From assembly GCA_964389375.1 (NCBI GenBank), contig CAYMDP010000004.1, positions 34,408-98,407 on the forward strand: 64,000 nt of DNA. The letters are read 5' to 3'. How positions within the stretch are numbered: the stretch's first letter is position 1; every line of letters begins with the position of its first letter. Positions 52,423-61,373 of the stretch are shown here, piece after piece. This DNA is from CAYMDP01 sp964389375. GTDB lineage: Bacteria > Bdellovibrionota > Bdellovibrionia > Bdellovibrionales > UBA1609. A program made the translations under genes and the position numbers. A model generated the notes under the pieces. The model worked only from the letters and a program-made list of their open reading frames with translations, made no database searches and had not been told where the DNA came from.

Positions 52423-53721
52423 ATGAATTTTACTCCATGGCTTATTTTTATTTCCTTATTCACGCTCTCTTGCGCCAGAGCACCGATTAAAGAGTTAAAC
52501 CAAGCCTTGCGTCCTCTCAAAACTAAAAGTCTTGTCCAAGATGATCTTGAGTTTAAGGGTCTTGCTGAAGGCATTGAAGCTAATATTAAGCGACTTAAAG
52601 CTCTTAAGAGTGAGGCAACTCTTCGTTTTGGCGATCGAGTCGTGATGGCTTCTGATTATGCTTTGGCTCTTGAAGAGTTTCATAAAGTCTTGCTTCAGCC
52701 CGATGCTCCAACGAAGGCGGCTGAATTTTTAAGAGAAAATTTTGAGAGCTTTGAAGTTTACGGGGATAAGGATTGGGGCGATATTTTTATGACCGCCTAT
52801 TTCGAACCCCAGGTGAAGGGGAGTCTAAAGCCCAAAGGGGAGATGACCCAAGCTCTTTATGCCCTCCCGAATGATATGGTGATCGTGCGTATGGATCGCT
52901 TTGCTGAGCGATTTCCACATTGGTCGGTCTTTCAAGATATGGTCACCGAACAAAAATCAAATGTTCCCACCCTGCGGGGTCGGTTGGTTTCTAAAAATGA
53001 AGCGAAATCCAATCTGCCATTGGTTCTTCCTTACTACGATCGTCAAGAAATCGATGAATTGGGTTTATTAAAGGGGCAAAAACTTGAGATGGTTTATGTC
53101 AGCCCCATTGATTCGTTTTTTCTTCAGATCCAGGGCTCGGCTCGCATTGACTTAGATAATGGAAAACACTTTCGCGTTGGCTATGCGGGGCAAAATGGGC
53201 ACCCTTATGTCCCAATTGGTCGTTATCTTTTTGACCACATCCCAAAAGAGAAAATGAGTCTTCAAACCATTGAAGCCCACTTAAAGTCTTTGAGCCCTGA
53301 AGATCAGCAGCAGGTTTTTAATAAAAATCCGAGCTATGTGTTTTTCACCAAACTTAAAGGCGGGGCCCTGACTTCGTTTGGTACTGAGGCTGTCGACGGG
53401 AGGACCGTGGCGACGGATCGGACTTATTTCCCTAAGGGGGCATTGGCCTATCTTGAGTTTGAAAAGCCTATTTTTACGGACCTGAAGCAGACCGAGCCGG
53501 TTCGTTTCGAAAAGGCGTCTCGGCTTGTGTTGGATCAGGATACTGGGGGCGCTATACGGGGGCCTGGGCGGCTTGATCTTTACGCTGGTAAAGGTGAGGT
53601 GGCTAAGCAATTTGCCGGAGTGGTGAAGCACAGAGGGCGTTTGACCTACTTTGTGCCCAAATTCTCTTGGCTAGAGTCTTTAAAGTCAGGAACCGCTGCG
53701 CCAGTTGCTGTTTCCAATTGA
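52423..53721 (+). CDS. mltA: Membrane-bound lytic murein transglycosylase A
   Basis: MltA cleaves peptidoglycan glycan strands with anhydro-muropeptide release. The 432-residue lipoprotein has TLSC (Cys17) and both MltA domains: GDIFMTAYFEPQVKGS, IDSFFLQIQGSARIDLDNGKHFRVGYAGQNGHPYVPIGRYL and the 3D domain near the C-terminus, VLDQDTGGAIRGPGRLDLYAG, where the first Asp is part of the catalytic Asp triad. In this phylum lytic transglycosylases act in growth and prey entry (general knowledge). Gene is single, followed by the 35-bp inverted-repeat element. Confidence 0.93.
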   Translation: MNFTPWLIFISLFTLSCARAPIKELNQALRPLKTKSLVQDDLEFKGLAEGIEANIKRLKALKSEATLRFGDRVVMASDYALALEEFHKVLLQPDAPTKAAEFLRENFESFEVYGDKDWGDIFMTAYFEPQVKGSLKPKGEMTQALYALPNDMVIVRMDRFAERFPHWSVFQDMVTEQKSNVPTLRGRLVSKNEAKSNLPLVLPYYDRQEIDELGLLKGQKLEMVYVSPIDSFFLQIQGSARIDLDNGKHFRVGYAGQNGHPYVPIGRYLFDHIPKEKMSLQTIEAHLKSLSPEDQQQVFNKNPSYVFFTKLKGGALTSFGTEAVDGRTVATDRTYFPKGALAYLEFEKPIFTDLKQTEPVRFEKASRLVLDQDTGGAIRGPGRLDLYAGKGEVAKQFAGVVKHRGRLTYFVPKFSWLESLKSGTAAPVAVSN

Positions 53722-53772
53722 ATCCTCTTTCTTGTCGCTATAGAAAAATATGAGCCGCTAGGTTTCAGTCAT

Positions 53773-53927
53773 GGATTCTTTTAAAGGAAAATGACTGTTC
53801 GAGAGGCTAGCCCGGAAGGGTGCGGTGCGTCTTCGGATTGCTTCATGCCTTCGGCATGCCGCAACCCGGATACGCACCGCTCGCTCGGGAGCGCCTCTCG
53901 AACAGTCATTTTCTTTTAAAAGAATCC
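53773..53927. repeat. Inverted-repeat structured element, copy 1
   Basis: The arms 53773-53807 and 53893-53927 (35 bp) are reverse complements with one mismatch. The core (53808-53892, minus orientation) shares GCGTATCCGGGTTGCGGCAT and ATGAAGCAATCCGAAGACGC with copy 2 at 62397-62560, whereas the outer arms are unrelated. Core stems have compensatory changes (CATGCC/GGCATG here, CATTGC/GCAATG in copy 2). It lies between mltA and tldD. CAGTCAT also occurs just left at 53766. Confidence 0.8.
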
Positions 53928-53966
53928 AAGGATTGAAAGCTAATATTTTTTTTGGAGGTATAGGGA

Positions 53967-55556
53967 ATGGGATCAGCTGTAAATCGAACGAAATTGTCCA
54001 AGGACGTGGTTGAGTTGCTTCCTTTATTTGAGCGGGTTTTTCAGAGTTTGAATTTGGGCTGCTCTGCGGATTTTTATCCTCATCTTTCTTTTGAGAAGAG
54101 GAAGAATGAGGCTTTTGTTTTGGATTCGAAATCTCAGAACTCTTCCGAGAATCTTCAGATGGGTTTGATGTTGAGGGTTTTTGATGGGGTGACGATGTTT
54201 GAGGCCTCAACCGATCAGTTGGAAGAGGCGCATCTGATGGAGAAAGTGAAGAGTTTGCTTTCTGAAGTTGAAGGGGCGCAAGGCTCGGCTTCGAAGAAGA
54301 ATTATTATAAGGCTGTTTCTTGGAAAGATCGTCTGGCTCAGAATTTGGATTCTGAGATTTCTAGTCAGATCCCAAAAGATGTGAATAGTTCGACTTGGGT
54401 GCATTTTGGGACGAAACAAAAGCTTGAGTTTCCATCGACGGCTGAAGCTTTGATGGGGCATGCTGCAAAAGTCTTTAAGCGCTTTGTGGGTTTTAAGGAT
54501 GGGCTTAGTGCGGATCATTTGGCTAAGAACCCTGATCTGTTGGCTGTTCGTCTTCGGGCTTCTTTAAATGAATTTGTTTTTATGGACCGAGAAGTTCGCA
54601 TGACTCAGGCCCTTCAGCGCAATGCGATTTTTTTGACAGCGATCAAGGGCCCTGATCGGGGAAGTTTTGTGCGCGGGGGCCTTGGGGGCCTAGAGACTCT
54701 TGAAATCGAGGACCGAGATATTGATTCCGTTTATTCGGAGCTTGCAAAAATGGTTCGGGCCGAGCGTTTAAAGCCAGGACGTTATAAAGTTTTAATGTCA
54801 CCTTCGATCACAGGGGTTTTTGCTCACGAAGCCTTTGGGCACAGTCAAGAGGCTGATACTTGGGCCAGAGGACGCTCGATTGCAAAAGACCTTTATGAAA
54901 ATCAAACTCGCGTCGGAAATGACCATGCGACAATTTTAAATAATCCGGCAAGCTTTCAAAATGGGCCAGAAGACTTCGCTGCGTGGGGAAGTTATTTCTT
55001 TGATGAAGAGGGTTGGTTTGCAGAAAAACAAGTCCTTGTAGAGAAGGGTTGGCTAAAAGCCCCGATGACCAATTTAACTTCTGCGATTCGTCTTGGCGTT
55101 CCGCGGACTGCAAACGGAAAGCGCGAAGCTTGGACCAACGGAGTTTACACGCGCCAGACCAATACTTATTTTTCTGAAGGCAACTCGACCTTTAAGCAGC
55201 TTATGGAAAAAGTGGATTACGGATTTTTAGCCACAGCTTGTTTTGGCGGAATGGAAGATCCCAAAGGAATGGGGATTCAAGTCGGGATGGGTTACCTCGA
55301 GGAAATTCAAAACGGAAAGTTGACCGGAAAGACCTTTAAGGGTCCAAACGGGGGCGCTGTTCAAATGACTGGATACGTTCCGGATTATTTGAATTTGATT
55401 ATTGATAAGTCAAAGATTGATGCGCATAAAGAGGGGCCTGATCAAAGCCAAAATCCATGGAATGAAGTCGGTGGTTGTGGGAAGTATCACAAGGAATTTG
55501 TTGTGGCTGGTTGTGGTGGTCCCTTTATGTTGGTTGATCAAGTTCATCTGGGCTAA
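53967..55556 (+). CDS. tldD: TldD-like metalloprotease
   Basis: The 529-residue protein has the active-site helix HEAFGH (His287, Glu288, His292), the HExxxH zinc motif of the TldD subunit, and a C-terminal CGKYHKEFVVAGCGGP with a cysteine that is the third ligand in the family. TldD/TldE (PmbA) heterodimers degrade peptides and process modified antibiotics such as microcin. The following gene is the expected TldE/PmbA-like partner. Start ATG 53967 has GGAGGT. N-terminus (about 1-100) is not like E. coli TldD. Cytoplasmic, probably. Confidence 0.85.
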   Translation: MGSAVNRTKLSKDVVELLPLFERVFQSLNLGCSADFYPHLSFEKRKNEAFVLDSKSQNSSENLQMGLMLRVFDGVTMFEASTDQLEEAHLMEKVKSLLSEVEGAQGSASKKNYYKAVSWKDRLAQNLDSEISSQIPKDVNSSTWVHFGTKQKLEFPSTAEALMGHAAKVFKRFVGFKDGLSADHLAKNPDLLAVRLRASLNEFVFMDREVRMTQALQRNAIFLTAIKGPDRGSFVRGGLGGLETLEIEDRDIDSVYSELAKMVRAERLKPGRYKVLMSPSITGVFAHEAFGHSQEADTWARGRSIAKDLYENQTRVGNDHATILNNPASFQNGPEDFAAWGSYFFDEEGWFAEKQVLVEKGWLKAPMTNLTSAIRLGVPRTANGKREAWTNGVYTRQTNTYFSEGNSTFKQLMEKVDYGFLATACFGGMEDPKGMGIQVGMGYLEEIQNGKLTGKTFKGPNGGAVQMTGYVPDYLNLIIDKSKIDAHKEGPDQSQNPWNEVGGCGKYHKEFVVAGCGGPFMLVDQVHLG

Positions 55557-55592
55557 TGAATTTTTTAGTTTTTAGACTTAAGGAAGAAATAA

Positions 55593-56975
55593 ATGAACAC
55601 TTGGGAAATTGAAGACTTAAGCGAAAAGCTTCAAGCAAAAAAAACACAGAATGCGATTCATCAGTATGTGATCTTAGAGCAAACTCAAAATCGGATTGAG
55701 CACTATTTGTTAAAAGATCCCATTAGTGGCAAGCCGGTTGCGGATCAAAAAAGATCTGTTGAAAAAACAGATCTGACTTTGAAGCTTTGGGTGAAGAAGG
55801 CCAACCAAAGACTTGGTGCGGGATCTAAACCATTGTTACGGAATAGACCTTTAGTCGAACAAATCGAGAGCTTGATGAAGCAAGCCGAGATGAGTGATGA
55901 GGAGTATTGGGAAATCCCGGAAGTAGAGTCCGATCAGGCCTCGGGTCAAAGGGCCCCTGAGACTCTTTATTCTGGATTTAAAACGGATTTTTTGGGAAGT
56001 ACAAATAAGATTTCAAAGGATTTAAGCTCTGCCATTTTAGGTGTTTCGGGTGAATTTAATTCTGCGGAACTTTTCTTCAATTATTTGACGACTAAAACCT
56101 GGGCTTCGAATGGTTTTGTAAAAGAGATTGAGCAAAGCCGAATTTATGCGGAGGTTTGTTTTTCTGCCAGTGGTCCAGATCAAAAGGGGCAGTTAAAGTC
56201 CGAAGAATTTTTGGTCACAGCTTGGGCGGCTCATCCCGAGCAGCTTGATTTCAGAAAAATGTGTGAGCAGTCCGTTGAAGGGGCGAAGGGTTCTTTGAAG
56301 ACCGAGCTTCCTCAGTCTGGGACCTACGATGTTTTAGTCGCTGCAGACGTGGTCAGTGAGTTGTTTCATAATGTCTTGTGGCAACTTGATGGCGAACAAC
56401 AGTACAAGAAGTATCCTCATCTAAAAGAGTCTGAAGAGTTTTCGAAAGATTTTTCTGGCGAGCCTTTTCGTCTTGTTTTGGATCCGGAAGTCGATTTTGG
56501 TATGGCGAGCGGGAAAAGTTCAAGTTTCGGATTTATTCAAAAACCGATGACTCTTTTAGAGAACAATAAAGTGCTAAACACTTTGTTTGACGTAAAAATT
56601 TCTCAGTATCTGAAGCGCCCTCAGACCACTAGTTCTGGAAATCTTAAGCTTGAAGCCGAAGGGCTTCCCGCGGATGAGCTTCGAATGAAGCGGGGAAAGG
56701 TTTTAGAGATTTTGCAGTTTTCGGGTCTTTTTGTGGATCCAATGTCTTTGACCTTTTCGTCTGAAATTCGTTTAGCGAAGCTTTTTGATCAGTCGAGTGG
56801 AAAGGTCAGCTATGTAAAAGGCGGCAATCTATCCGGGAATATCCGCGAGAATATGTCTAGGGTCCTTTGGTCTAAAGAGACCCAAAGTTATGGACGCCAG
56901 CAGGACGTAAATCATGTTGAAGCTTACTCCGGTCCCGCCTATGCTTTGTTGAATGATGTTTCGGTCAGCAGTTAA
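55593..56975 (+). CDS. TldE/PmbA-like partner subunit
   Basis: The 460-residue protein is a divergent relative of PmbA/TldE, lacking the HExxxH motif. Features such as YDVLVAADVVSELFHNVLW, DPEVDFGMASGKSSSFGF and the C-terminal VKGGNLSGNIRENMSRVLW match the family's cavity-forming strands. With TldD it should form the heterodimeric protease in which only TldD holds zinc. It follows tldD by 36 nt, with AGGAAG before ATG, so they are co-transcribed. More divergent than typical PmbA. Confidence 0.75.
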   Translation: MNTWEIEDLSEKLQAKKTQNAIHQYVILEQTQNRIEHYLLKDPISGKPVADQKRSVEKTDLTLKLWVKKANQRLGAGSKPLLRNRPLVEQIESLMKQAEMSDEEYWEIPEVESDQASGQRAPETLYSGFKTDFLGSTNKISKDLSSAILGVSGEFNSAELFFNYLTTKTWASNGFVKEIEQSRIYAEVCFSASGPDQKGQLKSEEFLVTAWAAHPEQLDFRKMCEQSVEGAKGSLKTELPQSGTYDVLVAADVVSELFHNVLWQLDGEQQYKKYPHLKESEEFSKDFSGEPFRLVLDPEVDFGMASGKSSSFGFIQKPMTLLENNKVLNTLFDVKISQYLKRPQTTSSGNLKLEAEGLPADELRMKRGKVLEILQFSGLFVDPMSLTFSSEIRLAKLFDQSSGKVSYVKGGNLSGNIRENMSRVLWSKETQSYGRQQDVNHVEAYSGPAYALLNDVSVSS

Positions 56976-57107
56976 ATTTGAGCTGAATTGGGTCATATTT
57001 TAGAGTTCGTAGATTTTTAGTTTAGGTGTTGCGGTTCGGCTCGGTAGCGATAGGGTAAAAACTGAGAAAATACTGGGCGATTGCCGGTGAGTTTGTAATT
57101 TTTTTTC

Positions 57108-57156
57108 TGAATTCTGAATTCTGAATTCTGAATTCTGAATTCTGAATTCTGAATTC
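57108..57156. repeat. Seven tandem copies of TGAATTC
   Basis: The 7-bp unit TGAATTC repeats seven times without a mismatch from 57108 to 57156, giving seven EcoRI sites in a row. It starts after a run of T residues and lies 79 nt upstream of the trpS start. A unit-number change would alter promoter or leader spacing. Confidence 0.97.
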
Positions 57157-57234
57157 GAAGTATTTTTGTTAACGATTAGTTTTTTAGTAAAAAATAAGTC
57201 TGCATAAGCTTTAAGAAGTATAGGAAGCGAGATT

Positions 57235-58248
57235 GTGTTGGAAAAAAATGAAGAAAAGATTGTTCTAACGGGAGTCAAACCAACGGGGATGCCCCACATT
57301 GGTAATTACTTGGGCGCGATTCGCCCGGCTTTGCGTTTGGCTGATGAAAAAGTAAAGAAGAGCTTATTTTTTATTGCCGACTATCACTCATTAACGGGAG
57401 TGCATGAAGGTCCCGTTTTAAATCAGATGGTTTATGAAGTCGCGGCCACTTGGCTGGCTTGTGGGCTTGATCCGAAGAAGACCATATTTTATAGGCAAAG
57501 TGACATTTTTGAAACCTTCGAGCTCAGTTGGATTTTGTCTTGTTTTGCTCCAAAGGGTCTTTTAAATCGTGCTCACGCTTACAAAGCCAAGATTGCCGAA
57601 AATCAAGAGGCCGGAAAAGAAGACTTAGATTTTGGCGTCAATATGGGGCTTTTTACTTATCCGGTTTTGATGTCCGCAGACATTCTTCTTTATTCGGCAA
57701 CTCATGTGCCCGTGGGTGAGGATCAAACTCAACACGTCGAGATCGCAAGAGACATTGCTCAAAAATTTAATCGGCAATATGGCGAGATTTTAAGTGTTCC
57801 TGCGGCCGTCGTGCAAAAAGATGCAAAACTTGTCCCGGGTCTTGACGGGCGGAAGATGAGCAAAAGCTATAACAATCATATTCCGCTCTTTGATGATCCA
57901 AAGCGTATGCGAAAGTTGATTATGAAAATCAAAACGGATTCTTTGCCTCCGGAGGCTCCGAAGGATCCAAAAGACTCCATCTTGTTTGATTTATTCACTC
58001 AATTTGCAACCGAATCAGAGATCCAAGATTTAGAGGCACGCTATTTAAAAGGAATCGGATGGGGAGACGCAAAACAAGCCCTATTTGATGTGGTCGACCG
58101 CGAGCTTCAAGCTCCAAGAGAAATCTATCAGTCACTGATGGCCGACAAATCTCAAATGGATAAACTTCTAAAAGAAGGCTCCGAAGAAGCCCGAGAGATG
58201 GCCTCCTCTTTAATGCGCGAAGTCCGCAAAGCCATCGGCATCCGCTAA
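57235..58248 (+). CDS. trpS: Tryptophanyl-tRNA synthetase
   Basis: TrpRS charges tRNA-Trp using ATP. The 337-residue class I synthetase has the HIGN signature (residues 21-24) in GMPHIGNYLG, the KMSKS loop (207-211) in GRKMSKSYNN, and LMSADILLYSATHVPVGEDQTQHVE typical of TrpRS. Length fits. The start is GTG 57235 with AGGAAG 7 nt upstream. It is the first gene after the 7-bp tandem repeat. The stop is immediately followed by the dispersed hairpin at 58255-58318. Confidence 0.96.
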   Translation: MLEKNEEKIVLTGVKPTGMPHIGNYLGAIRPALRLADEKVKKSLFFIADYHSLTGVHEGPVLNQMVYEVAATWLACGLDPKKTIFYRQSDIFETFELSWILSCFAPKGLLNRAHAYKAKIAENQEAGKEDLDFGVNMGLFTYPVLMSADILLYSATHVPVGEDQTQHVEIARDIAQKFNRQYGEILSVPAAVVQKDAKLVPGLDGRKMSKSYNNHIPLFDDPKRMRKLIMKIKTDSLPPEAPKDPKDSILFDLFTQFATESEIQDLEARYLKGIGWGDAKQALFDVVDRELQAPREIYQSLMADKSQMDKLLKEGSEEAREMASSLMREVRKAIGIR

Positions 58249-58254
58249 GCCATA

Positions 58255-58318
58255 AGGTTCCAGGTCCCAAGTGGTAGCGAGGGTGCATTATCTTTCTACC
58301 ACCTAGGACCTGGAGCCT
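58255..58318. repeat. Dispersed inverted-repeat element between convergent genes
   Basis: Arms 58255-58278 and 58296-58318 form a long imperfect hairpin with a 17-nt loop (58279-58295). The left arm is identical to 2998-3021 over 24 bases. It starts 6 nt after the trpS stop and ends 10 nt before the stop of the convergent secreted gene, so it may act as a two-way terminator. Confidence 0.8.
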
Positions 58319-58328
58319 ACTTGAAATT

Positions 58329-58703
58329 TTATTTGCAGGGAAGAATATAGATCGTGTTCTCAATTTCGTCGGTCACTTCGCTGCGGAGAACTAGATTGAT
58401 TTTTGGGCCAACAACTCCCTTCTTCGTCGCGTAAAGTTCTTCAATAGTGTAGCCCCCTCCGCCGCCAGAGAAAAAGTGCCCCTCATTGCTCCATTCTTTC
58501 ATAAGTTTCAGAACTGAATCGACATTCCCGGTAAAACAAAATGAAGAGTTGCGGTCTACTGAGAAAGCGAGTTCCTCAATTTCAACGAGTGCGCGAGCGT
58601 CAATTTTTTCGCCCTCTTGAATCAACATCAAAGTTGATTCACCCTCTGCTAGAGCCGAAAGCGAGAGTGTCATTGCTAAAAAAAGGCCGGAAATAGTTTT
58701 CAT
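58329..58703 (-). CDS. Small secreted protein, paralogue of the 15041-15382 product
   Basis: The 124-residue protein has a signal peptide (MKTISGLFLAMTLSLSALA) and two cysteines in the mature chain, one in CFTGN and one near the C-terminal end (LPCK). The segment CFTGNVDSVLKLMKEW aligns with CFTGNPYAVRHKALKLMKED in the other gene, with a short gap. A Gly-rich stretch (FFSGGGGGYTIEELYA) is unusual. No known family. ATG 58703 has AGGAGA on the minus strand. Confidence 0.78.
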   Translation of the reverse strand: MKTISGLFLAMTLSLSALAEGESTLMLIQEGEKIDARALVEIEELAFSVDRNSSFCFTGNVDSVLKLMKEWSNEGHFFSGGGGGYTIEELYATKKGVVGPKINLVLRSEVTDEIENTIYILPCK

Positions 58704-58960
58704 AAGTTTCTCCTAAAGTGAGGCTGCTGAATAACATGAATCCCCGGATAAATGGAATCCAATCTTTGATTGTAAAAGGTCCACTTCGTTTATTCTCGCG
58801 GGGGCATTAAGAAAAAGTAGTAGGGTTTTGATCAATTTACGGGCCCACCAGGTCCTTATCTGTATACTGAAAAAATTTCGAATTCTATATTGAGATTCTT
58901 TTCTAAGATGAAGTCTATATTATCGACTTCGAACTCCTAATTTTCGGAAAGAGGTCATTG

Positions 58961-59290
58961 ATGCTTAAGCTTTTATGTTTGGTTCTCGCTGGCTTGTTTT
59001 CGGTTGGTATGGCGAAGGCCCAGCTTTCCGATAAGCAAGTGGATCAGGTCATCGACCGCTTAATGGATGATAATGAAATCTCAAGTTACATGTCTGGTGA
59101 TGATGGCGAGGATTGTTTTAGTGATATTGACCTTCATTCAATTCAACAGCTTGAATCCAAAGAATGGGCCATCGAATTCGACATTCTTCATCTAGAAAAG
59201 CATGGCTGTGTTCACTGGACAAGCATCAGCTGCGAAGCCAAAGTGAGTGAGGGCTTGGATAAAATTTTAGATTCTTCTTGTAGCTATTAG
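58961..59290 (+). CDS. Small secreted acidic protein
   Basis: The 109-residue product has a signal peptide (MLKLLCLVLAGLFSVGMAKA) and an acidic mature part with four cysteines (DCFSD, GCVHW, SCEAK, SCSY), likely two disulphides. No family found. The start is ATG 58961 (AGAGG upstream); the in-frame TTG just before is less likely. Part of a run of small secreted genes from 58.3 to 62.3 kb. Confidence 0.75.
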   Translation: MLKLLCLVLAGLFSVGMAKAQLSDKQVDQVIDRLMDDNEISSYMSGDDGEDCFSDIDLHSIQQLESKEWAIEFDILHLEKHGCVHWTSISCEAKVSEGLDKILDSSCSY

Positions 59291-59463
59291 GTGCTGGGGC
59301 AGTACTTTAGATCCTCTGAGGCAGGGCGGTTCAAATTCTCTTAAGGGCGTATCTTTGTTAGGAATTCGTTTCAATTGGCTATTTTGATTGATTCAAATAG
59401 CCTCCTGCCTTAAGTCCTTCCTAAACCAGTTATTTAATGGTTTCTAATATTTCAGGAGGTCCT

Positions 59464-59772
59464 ATGAAACGACTATTGATCCTATTATCCCTTGTTATTG
59501 GTCCTGTGGTTGGTGCTGACGAAGCTCAGATTTCCCCAGCCTGTGAGGCAAAATTAGTCGAGTTGATGCCTCAGTACCAAGTCTCTGGATACGATCTTGA
59601 GTTTATGGTTGAAGATGTTCGAGAAGATCTATTCTCGACAGTAGTCACCATAAATGGATATTTTGCTGATGAATCCGAAGATTACTCTTATCGTGAAACT
59701 CATCAAGTTCTTCTAAGTAAGGGGACTTGTGATATCCAGCGAGTTGACTTTATAGACGATGAATCCATGTAG
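59464..59772 (+). CDS. Small secreted acidic protein
   Basis: The 102-residue protein has a signal peptide (MKRLLILLSLVIGPVVGA) and a mature chain with two cysteines (PACEAK, TCDIQ). No family recognised. The perfect AGGAGGT before ATG 59464 makes the start certain. The ORF's earlier ATG at 59437 has no ribosome site. Confidence 0.75.
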   Translation: MKRLLILLSLVIGPVVGADEAQISPACEAKLVELMPQYQVSGYDLEFMVEDVREDLFSTVVTINGYFADESEDYSYRETHQVLLSKGTCDIQRVDFIDDESM

Positions 59773-59837
59773 GTCGTATGGAGCCCGATCGATCTTTATG
59801 ATCCGACCATTTCGATATATTAAATAGATAGATAAGT

Positions 59838-59864
59838 GCCTGGTACCTTTTGAAGGGTGCCGGC
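59838..59864. repeat. GGTRCC-type hairpin
   Basis: GCCTGGTACCTT (59838-59849) and AAGGGTGCCGGC (59853-59864) pair imperfectly around a very short loop. It sits between the stops of convergent small secreted genes (59772 on + and 59875 on -). Word use (GCCTGG, GGTGCC) resembles the 14295 and 62281 hairpins. Confidence 0.45.
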
Positions 59865-59874
59865 GTAGATGTAT

Positions 59875-60381
59875 TTACTTTTGGTAGATCAAATAGCGCT
59901 TTTGAATTTCGGCCACTACAGGATGGATCTCGGATACAAAGGTATAACCCAATCTTTCAAGATAGAACTTGTGAACCTCAAGATCATCAACATAGATCCT
60001 GACGTTCTCTGTCTTATTTGAGCAGCTTAGAGTAAGGCCAAATTTTTCGCTGAGTTCAATTGCACAGATATCTTTAGGCTTATGATCGCCTTTTTGAAAA
60101 AGCATTAAATAGTTCAATCGCGCAACAGGGCTATAATCAATCTTATCCATTCTAGAAATCAATTGCTGTTCAAGGTCCTCAGTTTGACTTTTGCTTACTT
60201 TCATAAACACACGATCAGAAGAGATAACTTCGCCCTCGCAGTTAGCAGTCAAGTAAACCCCGAAGGCTTCCTTAAACTGGAAGGTATCGCTCCAGTGGGC
60301 GACGCAGAACTCTGCTGCGGATGAGACTGAAGCGGTAAAGCTGATAAGGGCGAGTAGCGTGGCCGATAAGATTGATTTCAT
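59875..60381 (-). CDS. Small secreted protein of unknown function
   Basis: The 168-residue product has a signal peptide (MKSILSATLLALISFTASVSSA) and four cysteines in the mature chain (FCVAH, NCEGE, ICAIE, SCSNK), plus a basic-aromatic C-terminal tail. No known family. ATG 60381 is preferred because GGAGAAG lies upstream of it; the ORF could also start 15 nt earlier. It belongs to the set of small secreted Cys proteins in this part of the window. Confidence 0.74.
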   Translation of the reverse strand: MKSILSATLLALISFTASVSSAAEFCVAHWSDTFQFKEAFGVYLTANCEGEVISSDRVFMKVSKSQTEDLEQQLISRMDKIDYSPVARLNYLMLFQKGDHKPKDICAIELSEKFGLTLSCSNKTENVRIYVDDLEVHKFYLERLGYTFVSEIHPVVAEIQKRYLIYQK

Positions 60382-60623
60382 ATGATTCTTCTCCATTTTA
60401 GAATGAGGTAGATTCAGATATGGATAACTCTGGTAATGTACGTGCTTCAGATAGGAAAAAACAGAAAAATTTATGTCAGCTTTTACTAGGGATGTGCCTG
60501 TCGCACTGGGATTGTTTGGCTATCTAAATGAATTATCGACACAAAATGATATAGGGGAGGACTATCCTCAGACTTCTTTGTTGTAATAATTCTAAATAGA
60601 CTGAGGGTGTCGCAGGATTTTAT

Positions 60624-61373
60624 TTAGTCGGGTCTGGTTACAATAATTGGCCGACCTTTGGTGATCACCATCGTATGTTCATACTGTGCGGTTAAAAATT
60701 TCTGATCTGTAATTAGTGTCCATCCATCACCCGCGTCGAAAACTTGTCGGGCTCCAGTGGACAGAAAAGGTTCAATGGTAATGACCTGATTTTGTTCGAG
60801 GATTCTTTTGTCCTTGGGATCGTAATATCCCGGAATAAAGCCAGGCTCTTCATGAAGAGCTCTTCCAACCCCATGACTCCCAATATTTTCGATCACGGTC
60901 AGATTGTTTTTTCGGGCATGGGATTCAATCGCTCGACCGATTAGATTTAAAGGTTTGCCTGCGCTTGCCACTTGAATTGCCTTCGCCAGGGCTTGCTTCG
61001 TTGCCAGGCAAAGATTTTTCTTAAGGTCTGATTCAGGTGGAATAATAAAGGATCCCCCGGTATCTGCGAAGTACCCATTCAGTTCGGCCGATACATCGAT
61101 GTTAACTAGGTCAGAAGCCATTAAGACTCTTTCGCCGGGAATGCCATGAGCGGCTTCTTCATTCACGCTAATGCATGTGGCTCCAGGAAAGTTATAGCTC
61201 AGCTGTGGAGCAGAAGTTGCTCCGTGAAGCTCTAAATAAGCCCGCCCAATATCATCAAGCTCCCTTGTTCTCATGCCCGGCTCAAGGGCCCGGCCCATAG
61301 CCTGAAGGCAATTTGCGACGATACGGCCGATTTTTTTTAAAGCAACAAGGTCATTCTCAGATTCAATAGACAT
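60624..61373 (-). CDS. map: Type I methionine aminopeptidase
   Basis: MAP removes the initiator methionine from nascent proteins in the cytoplasm. The 249-residue protein has all five metal ligands: Asp93, Asp104, His167, Glu201 and Glu232, in NIDVSAELNGYFADTGG, GSHGVGR, ITIEPF and QYEHTMVI; substrate-side His76 and His174 are also present. Some residues differ from common MAPs (HGVGRALHEEP with L at a usual F). This may be one of two MAPs in the genome; no nearby translation operon is seen. Confidence 0.93.
   Translation of the reverse strand: MSIESENDLVALKKIGRIVANCLQAMGRALEPGMRTRELDDIGRAYLELHGATSAPQLSYNFPGATCISVNEEAAHGIPGERVLMASDLVNIDVSAELNGYFADTGGSFIIPPESDLKKNLCLATKQALAKAIQVASAGKPLNLIGRAIESHARKNNLTVIENIGSHGVGRALHEEPGFIPGYYDPKDKRILEQNQVITIEPFLSTGARQVFDAGDGWTLITDQKFLTAQYEHTMVITKGRPIIVTRPD

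Noticed and set aside
53758..54210. Minus ORF over the 35-bp inverted-repeat element and the tldD start
   Set aside because: It crosses a palindromic element and runs antisense to a clear tldD start; no domain is visible.
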